Part shown: in pieces, positions 8,191 to 18,200 of the stretch
Position numbering within the stretch: the stretch's first letter is position 1
How the letters are laid out: each line of letters starts with the position of its first letter
Source: Chryseobacterium taiwanense
GTDB taxonomy: Bacteria; Bacteroidota; Bacteroidia; Flavobacteriales; Weeksellaceae
Direction of reading: 5' to 3'
DNA length: 64,000 nt
NCBI RefSeq assembly: GCF_000813825.1
Contig: NZ_JWTA01000001.1
Location: 62,001 to 126,000 of the forward strand
Program-made: the position numbers and the translations under genes
Notes under the pieces: model-generated
What the model was told of the DNA's origin: nothing
What the model saw: the letters and a program-made list of their open reading frames with translations, nothing else
Database searches by the model: none

Positions 8191-10260
8191 ATGAAAAAAT
8201 ATAATTCAATTCTAAAATATATTTTCATTGTTGTAACGGCCTTACTTATTACAGGTTGTGTACATGATGATAAATACGATGCTCCTAATCTTGATGATTA
8301 TCAATGTAGAAACGCTGATTATTATGTTACAGGAAAAGGAAAGGATTTAACAAAGTTGACATTGACGGCTTTGAAAGCTAAAGCTCAAAATGTAACCCTT
8401 ACAGATAAGGCTTATATAGAAGGGTACGTTTCTTCATCCGATGAAACAGGAAATATTTATAAAACAATTTACATACAAGATTCTCCAACAGACCCGACAG
8501 AAGGTTTAACAGTAAGTGTAGATGCAGTAAGTACGTATACCAAATTTCCACAAGGGTCTAAAGTCTATATAGAGATAGAAGGTCTTGCGCTTAGCTCTTA
8601 TGGTGGAGTAACACAATTAGGAATGATTACCGATGCAGGAACAAGAATTCCAGAAAAATATGTTCCTGCTCATATTTATAGAGATTGTAGCGTAAAAGCA
8701 ACGATTACTCCTAAAGTAATGACATTTGCACAGATGGTTACTGCAAATGATAAATATATAGGATGTCTTATTCAGGTAAATAATGCAGAGTTTGATAGCA
8801 AAATTTTATGTATGAACTATGCTCCGGATGCTACTACAGTAGATAGAGTAATCAGAGATAACAGTACTACAACGACAAGAATTGTAAGAAACAGTGGATA
8901 TGCATCTTTTGCGAACCAAATAATGCCTTCAGGGAATGGTAAATTTGTAGGGATTTATAGTAAATACAACTCTACCTACCAATTATACATCAACAGAGTT
9001 ACCGATCTTGAAATGAATAAGTTTCCTCGTTTAGACGGGATTACGGCTGATCCTTGTAAATTCAGCGATACAGGACTTACTCAGAAAACAATTGCTGAAG
9101 TAAAACAATTGTATACAACAGGAAACTGGAATCAGATTACAGGAGATTACTATGTAAAAGCTCAGGTAACAGCAAATGATGAAACTGGAAACTTATATAA
9201 GTATGTTTATATTGAAGATGCTACAGGAGGTCTTAGATTTAATATCAATAAAACAAACCTTTATCAGGATAATCGTTTCAGAGTAGGAAAAGATATTTAT
9301 ATTAAATTAAAGGATCTTTATGTAAGTAATGTAAGCGGAGAAATACAGCTAGGTGGTTTATATAGTAATAATACTGCTTTCGGAGGTATTGAAGAAGTTA
9401 ACATTTACAAAAGTGTTTTTGATGGAAATGCTCCGATAAGAGATGTATCTTCTACTGAAAGAACAATCTCTCAACTTACGAATGCTGATGTAGGAAGATG
9501 GATTAAATTGAAAGATGTGCAGTTTAAAGATTCAGATTTATATCAACCTTATGCTTCTGGAAGTACTACAAACAGAACACTAATTGATTGTACTGGGAAA
9601 ACAATTGTTTTAAGAACAAGTAACTACGCAACATTTGCAGGAAAAGATGTATCAGGAGGAAAAGGTGATGTTTATGCGATTCTAAGTGCATATAACGGGA
9701 CTTACCAACTTTGGATCCCTTATCAAATCAATGCAAACTTAAGTAATCCAAGATGTGACGGAAGTGTATACGTTCCATTATCAACAATTTATGGAGACGA
9801 CTTCTCTTCAGGTTTTGCAAACTGGACAACAGTAAGTGTAACGGGGGCTGAAGTATGGACTATTTCTAATCAAGGGAATTCTGGAAACAACTATGCGATG
9901 ATGAATGGTTATGCTTCCGGAAATAAAGTTAACGAAGACTGGTTGATTTCTAAAGAAGTAAGCTTGGTAGGAAAAACAAAAGCCTTTGCTTCCTTTACAA
10001 CAGATGTAAGATATGTTGGAAATGCTTTGCAGATATATGCAACAGATAATTATACAGGAACACCTTCTACAACAACATGGACATTGCTTTCGGCAACACT
10101 CGATACAAATACTGCTGCTTATGGAGATTGGGTAAGCTCTGGAAATTTAAACTTAAGTGCTTTCTTAGGTAAAAACGTAAGAATTGCCTTCAAATATACT
10201 TCTACGACTTCTGCAGCGGCAACATGGGAAGTAGATGATTTCAAGATTAAAGGACTATAA
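8191..10260 (+). CDS. DUF5689-domain lipoprotein, probable partner of the TonB receptor
   Basis: A 689-residue lipoprotein. The lipobox ends at Cys23 (LLITGC) and is followed by acidic residues, which fits surface export in Bacteroidota. Two DUF5689-type OB-fold units are visible, about residues 40-275 and 285-520, each with an AYIEGYVSSSDETGNIYK or YYVKAQVTANDETGNLYK strand pair and a later QLYINR/QLWIPY strand. Residues 535-689 form a C-terminal beta-sandwich of the choice-of-anchor J kind (GDDFSSGFANWTTVSV to WEVDDFKIKGL). OB folds commonly bind nucleic acid, which would match the neighbouring nuclease-like enzyme. A strong terminator follows, so the operon has two genes. Binding specificity is unproven. 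Confidence 0.88.
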   Translation: MKKYNSILKYIFIVVTALLITGCVHDDKYDAPNLDDYQCRNADYYVTGKGKDLTKLTLTALKAKAQNVTLTDKAYIEGYVSSSDETGNIYKTIYIQDSPTDPTEGLTVSVDAVSTYTKFPQGSKVYIEIEGLALSSYGGVTQLGMITDAGTRIPEKYVPAHIYRDCSVKATITPKVMTFAQMVTANDKYIGCLIQVNNAEFDSKILCMNYAPDATTVDRVIRDNSTTTTRIVRNSGYASFANQIMPSGNGKFVGIYSKYNSTYQLYINRVTDLEMNKFPRLDGITADPCKFSDTGLTQKTIAEVKQLYTTGNWNQITGDYYVKAQVTANDETGNLYKYVYIEDATGGLRFNINKTNLYQDNRFRVGKDIYIKLKDLYVSNVSGEIQLGGLYSNNTAFGGIEEVNIYKSVFDGNAPIRDVSSTERTISQLTNADVGRWIKLKDVQFKDSDLYQPYASGSTTNRTLIDCTGKTIVLRTSNYATFAGKDVSGGKGDVYAILSAYNGTYQLWIPYQINANLSNPRCDGSVYVPLSTIYGDDFSSGFANWTTVSVTGAEVWTISNQGNSGNNYAMMNGYASGNKVNEDWLISKEVSLVGKTKAFASFTTDVRYVGNALQIYATDNYTGTPSTTTWTLLSATLDTNTAAYGDWVSSGNLNLSAFLGKNVRIAFKYTSTTSAAATWEVDDFKIKGL

Positions 10261-10281
10261 TACGTAATCTATTAATAAAAA

Positions 10282-10318
10282 AACGGTAAACTCAATTTAG
10301 AGTTTGCCGTTTTTTTTA
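10282..10318 (+). terminator. Terminator after the DUF5689 lipoprotein gene
   Basis: An 11-bp stem (10283-10293 with 10300-10310, one wobble pair) with a 6-nt loop is followed by eight T. Confidence 0.9.
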
Positions 10319-10410
10319 TTAATAAAACTAAATTGAAAAAATGTTTTTTTTGATAAATTATAATTTGTATTGATGTTATAATAATTCTTTTAAAAGTGAA
10401 GTAAAAATGA

Positions 10411-10418
10411 TATTTTTG
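10411..10418 (+). promoter_or_regulatory. -7 promoter element of the RHS operon
   Basis: TATTTTTG lies 35 nt before the ATG at 10454, in the only sizeable gap upstream of the four-gene operon. Confidence 0.5.
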
Positions 10419-10453
10419 TAAAAATTTCAATAAACTAACACTTTGAAAGCTAG

Positions 10454-12067
10454 ATGAAAAAACTCTATATGGGTGCATATTTCTTATGCACGGTTTTGAG
10501 CGTTTCGGCTCAGGAAGTTCTATGGCAGAAAGACATCAAATCCTCAACCCAGGATTTCTTAAGCCAGGTCACTCCAACGGTGGATCTACAGTACTTAATT
10601 ACCGGAAGTTCTATTCAATCAAAAAAACTCTCCACAGATAATAAACAAAATAACGGTTACGATTTCCATTTGGTGAAACTCAACCAACAGGGAGAAGAAG
10701 TCTGGGAAAAATACTTTGTGGGAAAGAACCACGATTACCTTTCAGCATCACTATCCACACAGGAGGGAGGCTTTGTTTTAGCAGGAACCACTTACTCTGG
10801 GAAAGGTCTTGATAAAAAAGACGATTCCAAAGGAGGATCTGATATCTGGGTGATCAGAATCAATGAATTCGGAGACGAATTGTGGCAGAAAACCATAGGA
10901 AGTACCTCTGATGAAGAAGCCAGAGCTGTCATTCAGACCACTAACTTAGGATTCGTTGTGGCAGGAAATGTTCAGAACTCTTCACAAGGCTATGGATCTA
11001 AAGATGTTCTTATTGTTAAATTAGACAAAAATGGAAAAGAAGTTTCCCAACTCATTCTGGGCGGAAAAGGTTTAGATGAAGTAGAAAAAATGATTCCGAC
11101 AAGAGATGGAGGAGTTTTATTAGGAGTTTATTCCAGAAGTTCCGGGTTGCGTGATTCGGGGGCGAATTCGGTTACTGGTACTACAACCTCGAATCCCGTA
11201 TCTCGCTATCCCAAATCCTCGGACAACTTCGGTGAAGGCGATTACTGGATTATTAAGCTGAATAAAGACGGAAAAGTAGAATGGGAAAAGAACTATGGAG
11301 GAACAGGAGATGATCACCTGAGAACATTAGCCATGACCACTTCAGGCTTTATCATAGGAGGCGAAAGTCGTTCAGAACGGTCAGGCAATAAAACCGTAGG
11401 CATAGAAGAAGGCACCGATCTTTGGCTGATCTCATTAAACGAAAGAGGCGAAGAGATCTGGCAGAAATCCTACAACTTCAAAAACAGAGATGTTCTGATG
11501 GGAATGCATGTGATCTTAGGGCAGAATCAAAGAGAAAAGAATAAAGATCTTACCAAAGGAGTTTTACTCGGAGGGTATACTCAGGCAGAAGGAAGAATAG
11601 AAACCGATGATGAAACCTTCTGGATGCTGTATATCGATGAAAATGGGAATGAACAGTGGAGAAAACATGTAAAAGGAGAATCCAGAAAGAGAGAAGAAAG
11701 GCTTTCGGATATCCGACTAAACAGAGATGGATCGATTATTCTTGCAGGAACCAGTGCCGAAGAATTAGGCAAAGAGAACTGGAAGATTGTAAAGCTGGGA
11801 GATCAGCAGGTAGATCAATTGATTGAGAAACAAGATATCAAGATCTATCCGAATCCTGTATCCGATTATGCGTATGTAGAAATCGGTTTTGATTTCAAGG
11901 AAGCGGATATCATCATGTATGATATGGCAGGAAGGCAGCTTCAGAGTCTGAAAACCAAGAATAAGGTAACAAAGATCAACACCCAGCCTTTGATACAGGG
12001 AGCTTATCTGATTACGATTAAAACGGATACAAATAAAACAGCAAATGCGAAACTGATTAAGAAATAA
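10454..12067 (+). CDS. T9SS type A sorted propeller-like secreted protein
   Basis: A 537-residue protein with a signal peptide (cleavage after LSVSA). Repeated blades of the form DLWLISLNERGEEIWQK and DYWIIKLNKDGKVEWEKNYGG alternate with GGFVLAGTTYSG segments, so residues about 25-440 look like a beta-propeller of PQQ-like repeats. The last 75 residues are a T9SS type A sorting domain: IKIYPNPVSDYAYVEI, then MYDMAGRQL, then QGAYLITI and a final KLIKK. T9SS exports such proteins across the outer membrane and removes the domain. The next gene starts 3 nt after the stop, so it is the first gene of the RHS operon. Its codon use is richer in G+C than the following genes. Its role relative to RHS is unknown. 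Confidence 0.9.
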   Translation: MKKLYMGAYFLCTVLSVSAQEVLWQKDIKSSTQDFLSQVTPTVDLQYLITGSSIQSKKLSTDNKQNNGYDFHLVKLNQQGEEVWEKYFVGKNHDYLSASLSTQEGGFVLAGTTYSGKGLDKKDDSKGGSDIWVIRINEFGDELWQKTIGSTSDEEARAVIQTTNLGFVVAGNVQNSSQGYGSKDVLIVKLDKNGKEVSQLILGGKGLDEVEKMIPTRDGGVLLGVYSRSSGLRDSGANSVTGTTTSNPVSRYPKSSDNFGEGDYWIIKLNKDGKVEWEKNYGGTGDDHLRTLAMTTSGFIIGGESRSERSGNKTVGIEEGTDLWLISLNERGEEIWQKSYNFKNRDVLMGMHVILGQNQREKNKDLTKGVLLGGYTQAEGRIETDDETFWMLYIDENGNEQWRKHVKGESRKREERLSDIRLNRDGSIILAGTSAEELGKENWKIVKLGDQQVDQLIEKQDIKIYPNPVSDYAYVEIGFDFKEADIIMYDMAGRQLQSLKTKNKVTKINTQPLIQGAYLITIKTDTNKTANAKLIKK

Positions 12068-12070
12068 AAG

Positions 12071-15000
12071 ATGAGAAAAATATATTTAATAATAGGTATT
12101 ATTCTAAGTAATAATTTGTTTTCACAAGCAATAACAATAGGTGATGGAGAAAAAATAGAAAGTACTCTTAGCAAAATAGTAGAAGATGAAGATAATATAA
12201 AGATTCCTTTATATACAATAAAAGTAGGAAATCTTACTTATCCAATTGAAATATCTTATAATATATCTGGGATTAGAGTAGATGATGTTGCATCTGATAT
12301 TGGATTAGGATGGGCTCTGACAGATTCATATATAAATAGGGAAGTTTATGATAAAAAAGATGTAGATCAAACAGGAGACGGTTTTCCCCCGTTTTGGAAT
12401 ATACCGGATTCTTCTTTTAAGGGATCGCAGTATGTAATGGCTGGGCATATGGCAGCATTTGAAAATCAAAAAGGGTATCAAAAGGTTAAAAATAATAATA
12501 TTATTGAGCATTATAATACAAATATTGGAAAACAGGATTATGAGCCAGATATTTTTAATGTTTACATACCTAATAATCAAACAGCTTTCTACTATCCAAT
12601 ATCATTAAATACTGCAAAAGAATTATATAATAAAAATTCAATTGTTACACAATACATAGAGGAAATGTTTATTAATTATACTGTAGCATCTGTTTATTCG
12701 ACACCAAATGTATATCCGCCAGGTTTAATTAGTCAAAATAGATCATTTTTTGATTATAAAAACTTTAAAGTAAAATTAGATAATGGCATTGAATATTATT
12801 TTTCAGATATTGATTTTGTACATGAACCTAGCTTTAGAAAAAGACCTTTAGCACCTAGTTATTATATGAATCAAAAAGATGATGTATTTAATCCTCCTAA
12901 TATTGAAAAGTGGCATATTTCAAAAGTAAAGGACCCAATGACTACTGAGGAGATTAATTTTCTCTATGAAAATTATACTACAGAAGAAGCTGATAATAAG
13001 GTCGCTCCATCTAGTTTTGATTCACAAAATAAACCCTATCTAAGAGGGGGGGCATTTTCCAATCTGACTTATAGAAATAACCAATATATTACAAATGATT
13101 GTTATATTTTCAGTGATGATGACAATAATTATTTAAATAGAACATATAAAAGATATATTCAAAAGAAAAGAATAAAGACAATTGCCTTCAAAAATGGTAC
13201 AATAAACTTTGAATATGGACTAAATAGACAGGATTTTAAAAATGGAAAAGCATTAACAAGAATTGAAATAAGGAACAAGGAGAATAAACTAGTCAGTAGC
13301 TTTGACTTTACTTATAGCTATTTTAATTCGGAACAGTATAGAAATGATTACAGTAAAAGATTGAAACTAGAATCTGTTACTTTTATAGACGGAGGGAAAT
13401 ATTCCTTTGAATATTATGAAAATGATAAAATTCCGCAAATAGGAAGTTTTAATAAAGATTTCTTTGGTTATTGCAATACATCTAATGATGATTTTATTAA
13501 TGCTGATGATCTTATTTCTAAAGATTTGGTTCTTCCTAAATATTATTATTATCCGGATAAATTTGAATATTCATTATTACCGTATGATATTAATGGGCAG
13601 CAAAGATTTTCTTTAGGTGGCATGATTAATAAAGAACCAAATGATTTAGCAAAAACATGGTCTTTAAGGAAAGTGATTTATCCGACTAAAGGCTATACTA
13701 TTTATGATTTAGAAACCAATACATTTAATTTATGGGGTACAACTGTTAAAGGACCTGGTGTACGAATAAAATCAAAAACTCTATTTGAATCGACGAATGA
13801 TCCTCATCCTAGGATATTAAGCTATAACTATAATTTGCCTGATGGGAAAAGTTCTGGAACACTATATAATATTCCTTTAGTAGGATACCCTGTGAAAAAA
13901 TTCTTTATGTCTTATGTAGATGATTATGGAACGTTATTCTCAGCAGGAGGAAGTTTTAGTGGTGAGCCGGATTTATACAAGCGTTTTTTTCTATATCAAA
14001 ATCCTTCCGGAGGAAAAGCCCAGATAAAATATTCATTAATAGAGAAAAATGAATTAGATAAAAAAACTGTAAACCAGTATGAAACAAAAATAAGTCAATC
14101 TAAAAGACATTTCAGGGCTTTTTATCCGAATAATGGAATTAATGATTTTGACACACACTGTATATCTGAGTTTTTATATACCAATAGCGCTGTAGGTATT
14201 GATAATACTAATTTTATAAATCATTATTTAATTAACTCTAAGCTATATGAGGGAAATAATATTGTTAAGGAGATTCAAAAAAGCTATAAAAATAACAGTA
14301 ATAAAGAAAATATAAATGCTAATAGTCCACATCCTGCTTTTTTTCATAGTAACTTTGTAAGAAATGCGGTTAAGCGTTTTAAAGGAGATCCTGGCTATGA
14401 TTATGTTAATTTAATACATACCGATCGAGAATATTTTACTAGAAGTAATTATTTAATAACAGAAGTAGTCAAGGAATATTTACAAAATGGTGAAATTATA
14501 AAGACCACAGGTTATGCTTATACAAATACTGTTGCAGGTAAAGATCCTGTTTTAACAATAATTGGGACTCAAGATGGTTTAGGAAATACATATACCACAA
14601 ATCTATTCTATGCAACAGATCAATACACTTCTTTAGTAAATGAAAATCTAATAGGAAACCTTATTGGCCAACAAAAATTAAAAAACAATAATCAATTATC
14701 TTTTTCAATGAATGGCTATGGGAATAATAATTCAGTATTTCCAGACGCTATAATTAATATAAGCCCTCTACAAAACATAAAAAGCAGTATTAAATTTGAC
14801 ACATATGATGATAAGGGAAATTTAAGAGGGTACAGAAAAGCGGATGGAACCCCTGTCTCAATAATTTTAGGTTACAACCAATCCTTGCCTATTGCTATTT
14901 TAGAAGGAATTAGTTATAATGCTTTGCTTCAAGAAATATACTATACTCAAACAGGAACTCCTGTTTCGGACATTAATGATCTAGATATTGTTCAATTATC

Positions 15001-15256
15001 AAACCAAGATATAGATAGTACTTCGGAGCAAATTTTAATTCAAAAATTAGACGAGTTTAGAGTTAATCCAATGTTTGATGGATACCAATGTAAAATTACA
15101 ACTTTTACCTATGACACTTTAATCGGGGTAACCAGTAAAACCCTGCCGTCTGGTACTAGAGAAATTTATAAATATGACAGTGCTAGCCGACTTGAGAGAA
15201 TAGAAGATAAGGATGGGAATGTAATAAAAGAATATAAATATAATTATAAACAATAA
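12071..15256 (+). CDS. Toxin-complex/SpvB-like and RHS-type exported protein (first half of a split RHS pair)
   Basis: A 1061-residue protein with a signal peptide (cleavage near NNLFSQ). Residues about 40-90 contain YPIEISYNISGIRVDDVASDIGLGWALTDS split across strands, which resembles the GLGW signature near the start of SpvB/TcB-type proteins. Long beta-rich YD-like segments follow, and the end (GTREIYKYDSASRLERIEDKDGNVIKEYKY) is a clear RHS/YD repeat, so the chain stops inside an RHS repeat region that continues in the next gene. The gene is AT-rich with many ATA and AAT codons. It starts 3 nt after the propeller gene and ends 16 nt before the RHS core gene. A two-polypeptide RHS shell is the likely arrangement; export route is not shown by the sequence. 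Confidence 0.82.
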   Translation: MRKIYLIIGIILSNNLFSQAITIGDGEKIESTLSKIVEDEDNIKIPLYTIKVGNLTYPIEISYNISGIRVDDVASDIGLGWALTDSYINREVYDKKDVDQTGDGFPPFWNIPDSSFKGSQYVMAGHMAAFENQKGYQKVKNNNIIEHYNTNIGKQDYEPDIFNVYIPNNQTAFYYPISLNTAKELYNKNSIVTQYIEEMFINYTVASVYSTPNVYPPGLISQNRSFFDYKNFKVKLDNGIEYYFSDIDFVHEPSFRKRPLAPSYYMNQKDDVFNPPNIEKWHISKVKDPMTTEEINFLYENYTTEEADNKVAPSSFDSQNKPYLRGGAFSNLTYRNNQYITNDCYIFSDDDNNYLNRTYKRYIQKKRIKTIAFKNGTINFEYGLNRQDFKNGKALTRIEIRNKENKLVSSFDFTYSYFNSEQYRNDYSKRLKLESVTFIDGGKYSFEYYENDKIPQIGSFNKDFFGYCNTSNDDFINADDLISKDLVLPKYYYYPDKFEYSLLPYDINGQQRFSLGGMINKEPNDLAKTWSLRKVIYPTKGYTIYDLETNTFNLWGTTVKGPGVRIKSKTLFESTNDPHPRILSYNYNLPDGKSSGTLYNIPLVGYPVKKFFMSYVDDYGTLFSAGGSFSGEPDLYKRFFLYQNPSGGKAQIKYSLIEKNELDKKTVNQYETKISQSKRHFRAFYPNNGINDFDTHCISEFLYTNSAVGIDNTNFINHYLINSKLYEGNNIVKEIQKSYKNNSNKENINANSPHPAFFHSNFVRNAVKRFKGDPGYDYVNLIHTDREYFTRSNYLITEVVKEYLQNGEIIKTTGYAYTNTVAGKDPVLTIIGTQDGLGNTYTTNLFYATDQYTSLVNENLIGNLIGQQKLKNNNQLSFSMNGYGNNNSVFPDAIINISPLQNIKSSIKFDTYDDKGNLRGYRKADGTPVSIILGYNQSLPIAILEGISYNALLQEIYYTQTGTPVSDINDLDIVQLSNQDIDSTSEQILIQKLDEFRVNPMFDGYQCKITTFTYDTLIGVTSKTLPSGTREIYKYDSASRLERIEDKDGNVIKEYKYNYKQ

Positions 15257-15272
15257 TTTATTTTGAATAACT

Positions 15273-18200
15273 ATGAAGAAACATATATTAATATTAAGTT
15301 TATCGTTTATAACTATATTGTCATATAGTCAAACACTTACTGAAAATTATGTGCAGACTAAAATTTACTTAGAGCCAACTACTAATACAAATAACTCTAA
15401 TGTAAAGAAGAACGAAAATATTCAATATCTTGATGGATTAGGTAGGCTCAAGCAGACTATAAATGTCAAAGGTTCTCCAACCCTAAAAGATATAGTGACT
15501 TATTTTGAATACGATGAATATGGTAGACAAGCAAAGCAATATTTGCCAGTACCTCAATCAACAAGTCAAAATGGGAATTACTATACATCCCCCCTTGCTG
15601 GTGCTAATGTAGTTTATGGTTCTGAAAAAATTTTTTCTGAGAAAATCTTCCAAAATTCTCCACTAGATAAATTAGCACAGCAAATACAAGTAGGAAATGA
15701 TTGGACAGCTAAACCTATTAATTATAATTATGCAGTCAATATATATTCAGATGCAGTAAGACAGTTTGAAACGACCACAACTTGGGGAGCTGGTAATATT
15801 ACTGAATCAACAGTTAATATCTCAACTAATTTCAATTATAATCCCAGTGAATTATATAAGAAAATTATAGATGATGAAGATGGTAATAGAATAATTGAGT
15901 TTAGTAATAGTTTTGGGCAAATTGTATTACAAAGAAAAGTCATCAGTACTACAGAAAGTGCTGATACTTATTACATTTATAATGAATATAACCAATTGGC
16001 TTTTGTATTACCTCCAAAAGCAGTGTATGCTTTTATTGATGAATATGGAGCTGGTATTGATGATTTTATCCCAACCTATATACTAGATGATTTATGCTAT
16101 CAATACAAATATGATGAATGGGGAAAGCTGGTAGAAAAAAAAGTACCAGGAAAAGGATGGGAGTATTTAGTCTATGATATGCAAGATAGATTGGCATTAG
16201 TTCAAGATGCTAAATTAAAAGATGAAGGGAAGTGGCTCTTTACTAAATATGATCAATTTAATAGACCCCTTTATACCGGACTTTTTAGCAGTAATGACGG
16301 TCGGACTCAGCAGCAAGCTAATTTAGAAAGTATAATAAAAAATAATGAAAAAAGAGCGTCGTCAAGTTGGAATAATAGTGGGATAGATAACTATTATACA
16401 AATACTGCTTATCCCAATAATAATTTGAAGTTATTAACTATTAATTATTATGATACTTATCCGCCTTTTCTATCTGGGGTTACTTTACCTCAATATATTA
16501 TCAATACTAACCAAACTGTTCTTGGAGACGACCCTCTTCAAAACAATAATATGAGTACTAAGAATTTATTAGTGGCGTCATACATAAAAAATATTGAAGA
16601 TGATAATTGGACAAAGAATTATACTTGGTATGATAAAAAAGAACAAGTTATTGGTAGTCATTCAATCAATTACTTAGGAGGGTATACTAAAATTGAAAAA
16701 GAGTTGGATTTTATAGGAACAATTCTACAAAATAAAACATATCATAAAAGAGGAAGTAGTGACTCTGAACGTGTAATTGTAGAAAATTTTGAATATGATA
16801 ATCAAAACAGACTCAAGAAACATTGGCATAATATAACAGGAACTCCCGAACTATTGAGAGAAAATAGTTATAATGAACTATCACAAATAGTGAATAAAAA
16901 AGTTGGTGGGACAGGTGCTATCCCTTTACAGAGTATTGATTATCAGTACAACATACAAGGGTGGATGACTAAGATTAATGACCCACAAAATTTGAATGGA
17001 AAGTTATTTGGATATGAAATCAAATTCCAAAATCCTGAAAATGTGGCTACTTTTCCTGCAAAATATAATGGAAATATTTCTGAGATAGACTGGAGAACGT
17101 CTAATGGAAATATTTTAAAAAGATATAATTATAAATATGATGGTTTAGATAGATTAAGAGATGCCGTTTATGAAGAGCCATTGGCCACAGTACCTCATAC
17201 AAATGGTTATGGCGAATCTGTAACCTATGATTTAAATGGAAATCTAAAAAGTTTAAAAAGATTTCATGGTATTACTAATACTCCATTATTGATAGATGAT
17301 CTAGATTATAATGTTTATAAAGGAAATCAATTAATTAAGATTGTGGATAATAGCTATAATAGTTTAGGTTATCCTTCTACAAGCGGGAATAATATAGGCT
17401 ACGATGTAAATGGTAATATGATTAATCACATAGATAAAGGAATTACGACAATAGGTTATAATTATTTAAATCTTCCATCTGCTATTAATCTTACTTTAAA
17501 TTCAGGAATATTGAATTATAAATATAGAGCTGATGGAGTTAAGGTTGAAAAAAAATATAGTTATTATAATCCTAGAGGAGGACAATATATTACATCAACA
17601 ATAGATTATCTTGATGGTTTTCATTATACCGGAGGGTTATCTTTTGTTGCTACCGCTGAAGGCTATTTTGATTTCACAACTGATCGATATGTATATCAAT
17701 ACAAAGATCAAGTAGGGAATATTAGACTATCCTATTATAAAGATATGTTTGGAGCAACTGCAATTGACAAGGAGACAAACTATTATCCATTTGGTCTAGA
17801 ATATTTTGGAGCTAACGGAACATATCCTTTAAACAGAAGCTATCTTTATGGTTTTCAAGAACAGGAAAAGCAAGAAGAAACAGGATGGAACTCATTTAAA
17901 TGGAGAAATTATGATCCTTCATTTGGAAGGTTTTTTAATGTAGATCCATTATCAGAAAAATATGCATATCAATCACATTATAATTTTTCAGAAAATAGAG
18001 TTATTAATTCAAGAGAATTAGAAGGGTTAGAAGCTGTGGATAATAATAAAGTAGATGATTGGGGAGGGTTTGATGGAAAAGGGGTATCCCCTTCAGAATT
18101 AGCATGGTATAAAATAGATACAAGAAATGAAAATGATATTAATGCTGGGATGCATGAAGTAGGTATGAAATCTTGGCTAAATCAGGACCGTGGTTTTAAT

